Below are positions 38,256 to 39,429 of a DNA stretch of 39,429 nt, piece by piece (within the stretch, counting starts at the first letter, position 1; each line of letters opens with the position of its first letter). Made by a program: the position numbers and the translations under genes. The notes under the pieces were generated by a model. That model worked only from the letters and a program-made list of their open reading frames with translations. It ran no database searches and was not told the DNA's origin. Origin of the DNA: Aureococcus anophagefferens (Eukaryota; Sar; Pelagophyceae; Pelagomonadales; Pelagomonadaceae); contig NW_008705564.1 of assembly GCF_000186865.1 (NCBI RefSeq), positions 2,594,952 through 2,634,380 on the forward strand. Reading direction: 5' to 3'.

Positions 38256-39425
38256 TTACGCGCCGCCGACGAGGACCGCGCGACACCGCGCCGCGCGCTC
38301 CAGAAGGGTCCCTTCGGGCGCCACCCCGAGCTGCTGGCACGCGCGCGCGAGCACGTCGGGCACCGACCCCTCCGCTAAGCCGAGCTCGCGCCGGAGGAGA
38401 TCGCAGGTTTGCACGAGCGGCAGTGGCCCGGCCTCCGGCGGCGCGCAGACGTGACCGCGTATCACGCCGTCGCCGGGAATGACCGCCGCCGTCGCGACGA
38501 CCACGCCGAGCGGCAGGGCGCCTTCCGGCGGGACGACCACGCCGAGTGGCGGGGCCGCCTGGGGCGGCGGGGCGACTTCCGACGCGACGACCGCGCCGAC
38601 CGTGCGCTCCGCCGCGGGCGCGCCCTCGCGCCGCGACGTGTAGCCGTGGCTCCAGAGGATGTCGCCGCCGGGCGCCACCGTCGCCCGCAGATTGTCGTAC
38701 AAAAAGAACAGCGCCGCCGGGACCACGGTGCCGATGGACGGGACGCCGCCGACCAACTGCGCCCCCTCGATGGCATAGTTGTCGAGGGGCGCGCCGCCGC
38801 GTGTGAAGCGGTACAAGCGGCCGCCGGCCTCGCGCGCCTCGAAGCGGTCGTGGACGTTCGCCTCGTCGCCGTTCTTAAAGGAGAACCAGGCGCCGTCCAA
38901 ACCGCCGCCGCCGCCGGACGTCGCGTAGAGCGCGTAGGCGTTCCACGTCGGCCGGCCGTAGGTCGCGTTGTTCGCGTCGTCGCCCCAGGGCGGGTAGTGG
39001 TGGCAGTCGACGACGTGCGACTTGCCCGGGTGGTGGTGGCGGTCGCCGATCTGGACCCAGTCTCTTCCCGCGACCGCGCACCACTGGTCGTCGCCCGGGC
39101 AGAGCGCCTTGCCGCCCATGTGCTGCCGCGCCTCCGCTAACGTCAGGAGCCGGCCGCCGCGCGCGACCGCGTGCGCTTCCGACGCCGCGTAGGTCAGGCC
39201 GCCGACGCGCTCGTGGACGACGGGCGTCCGCGCGCTGTCGTCCCGCACGACTTCCCCAACGTGGGAGACCGACGGGGCAGGGTGGCCAACCCCAGTTGTC
39301 ACCAGCCACTGCCCGATGGGAGGCACGTCGTCCGTCGAGTCGAAATGGTAGCGCGTCACTCCCGCGCCCCCTTTGAGGTGCCAGCGCCCGCCCTCGCGCA
39401 AGATGCACCAGCGCCCGGGGGATCC
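38256..39425 (-). CDS. Unrecognised protein, last exon only
   Basis: The open frame is bounded upstream by an in-frame TGA at 39428-39426. The first in-frame ATG is deep inside, so this is best read as a 3'-terminal exon entered through an acceptor near 39425 (CTGAG before GATCC). The protein starts PGRWCILREGGRWHLKGG and contains DVPPIGQW...PAPSV. A region with LTYAASEAHAVARGGRLLTLAEARQHM, CPGDDQW and HHHPGKSHVVDCHHYPPWGDD vaguely recalls C-type-lectin-like folds. A Pro/Val-rich linker and a C-terminal helical segment (LLRRELGLAEGSVPDVLARACQQLGV) follow. No family can be named safely. Its 5' exons lie beyond the window. Confidence 0.55.
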   Translation of the reverse strand, partial: GSPGRWCILREGGRWHLKGGAGVTRYHFDSTDDVPPIGQWLVTTGVGHPAPSVSHVGEVVRDDSARTPVVHERVGGLTYAASEAHAVARGGRLLTLAEARQHMGGKALCPGDDQWCAVAGRDWVQIGDRHHHPGKSHVVDCHHYPPWGDDANNATYGRPTWNAYALYATSGGGGGLDGAWFSFKNGDEANVHDRFEAREAGGRLYRFTRGGAPLDNYAIEGAQLVGGVPSIGTVVPAALFFLYDNLRATVAPGGDILWSHGYTSRREGAPAAERTVGAVVASEVAPPPQAAPPLGVVVPPEGALPLGVVVATAAVIPGDGVIRGHVCAPPEAGPLPLVQTCDLLRRELGLAEGSVPDVLARACQQLGVAPEGTLLERAARCRAVLVGGA

Positions 39426-39429
39426 TCAG

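Noticed and set aside
1..39429. CRISPR arrays, bacterial operons, rRNA or tRNA genes
   Set aside because: Tandem repeats here are minisatellites without spacers, genes have spliceosomal introns, and no tRNA or rRNA fold was recognised by eye.

Overview
The window is nuclear DNA of a GC-rich, intron-bearing eukaryotic microbe. The best fit is a photosynthetic stramenopile close to the pelagophytes (Aureococcus/Pelagomonas type). This rests on a plastid-style signal-plus-transit leader on a dihydrolipoyl acetyltransferase, a DUF285 (BspA-like) surface protein of the kind expanded in such algae, an outer-arm dynein heavy chain, very short intergenic spaces, and introns that are near-identical transposon-like insertions (introners). 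The organism was inferred from sequence features; no database search was possible.

Layout, left to right: plastid pyruvate dehydrogenase E2 (1-573, minus, cut by the window edge); Mis18-like centromere protein (900-1481, plus); a microbial rhodopsin fused to histidine kinase and receiver domains (1541-4057, minus); a two-EF-hand protein (4257-5917, minus); a Pro/Ala-rich protein with a Cys-rich core (5990-7770, plus); polynucleotide phosphorylase (8014-10512, minus); a basic Lys/Arg-rich protein (10624-11208, plus); a PAP2 phosphatase (11705-12647, plus); a damaged-looking DUF285 membrane protein (12981-13754, minus) beside a lower-GC inverted repeat (13746-14089); threonine synthase (15041-16486, minus); a large three-EF-hand protein (17115-20755, minus); a Ser/Arg-rich coiled-coil protein (21016-21948, plus); a dynein beta-type heavy chain of about 4,500 residues (22012-37973, minus); and the last exon of an unrecognised protein (38256 to the edge, minus).

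The unifying theme is intron birth by mobile DNA. Four copies of a 203-nt element with CTGTG...CACAG inverted ends, and three clear copies of a second family (192, 192 and 207 nt) with CTGGGC-type ends, sit inside genes as introns. In six of the seven, an 8-bp target duplication flanks the element. The upstream duplicate supplies the 5' splice donor (GT or GC) and the element end supplies the AG, so splicing restores the original reading frame exactly. Elements act in either orientation. Both families share an internal core. Several further dynein introns look like older or expanded products of the same process. About half of all introns inferred here use GC-AG rather than GT-AG borders.

Other points of note are the rhodopsin kinase, which retains the retinal lysine but has changed counterion positions, and an apparent deletion of about 100 nt with a frame change in the dynein AAA4 region.
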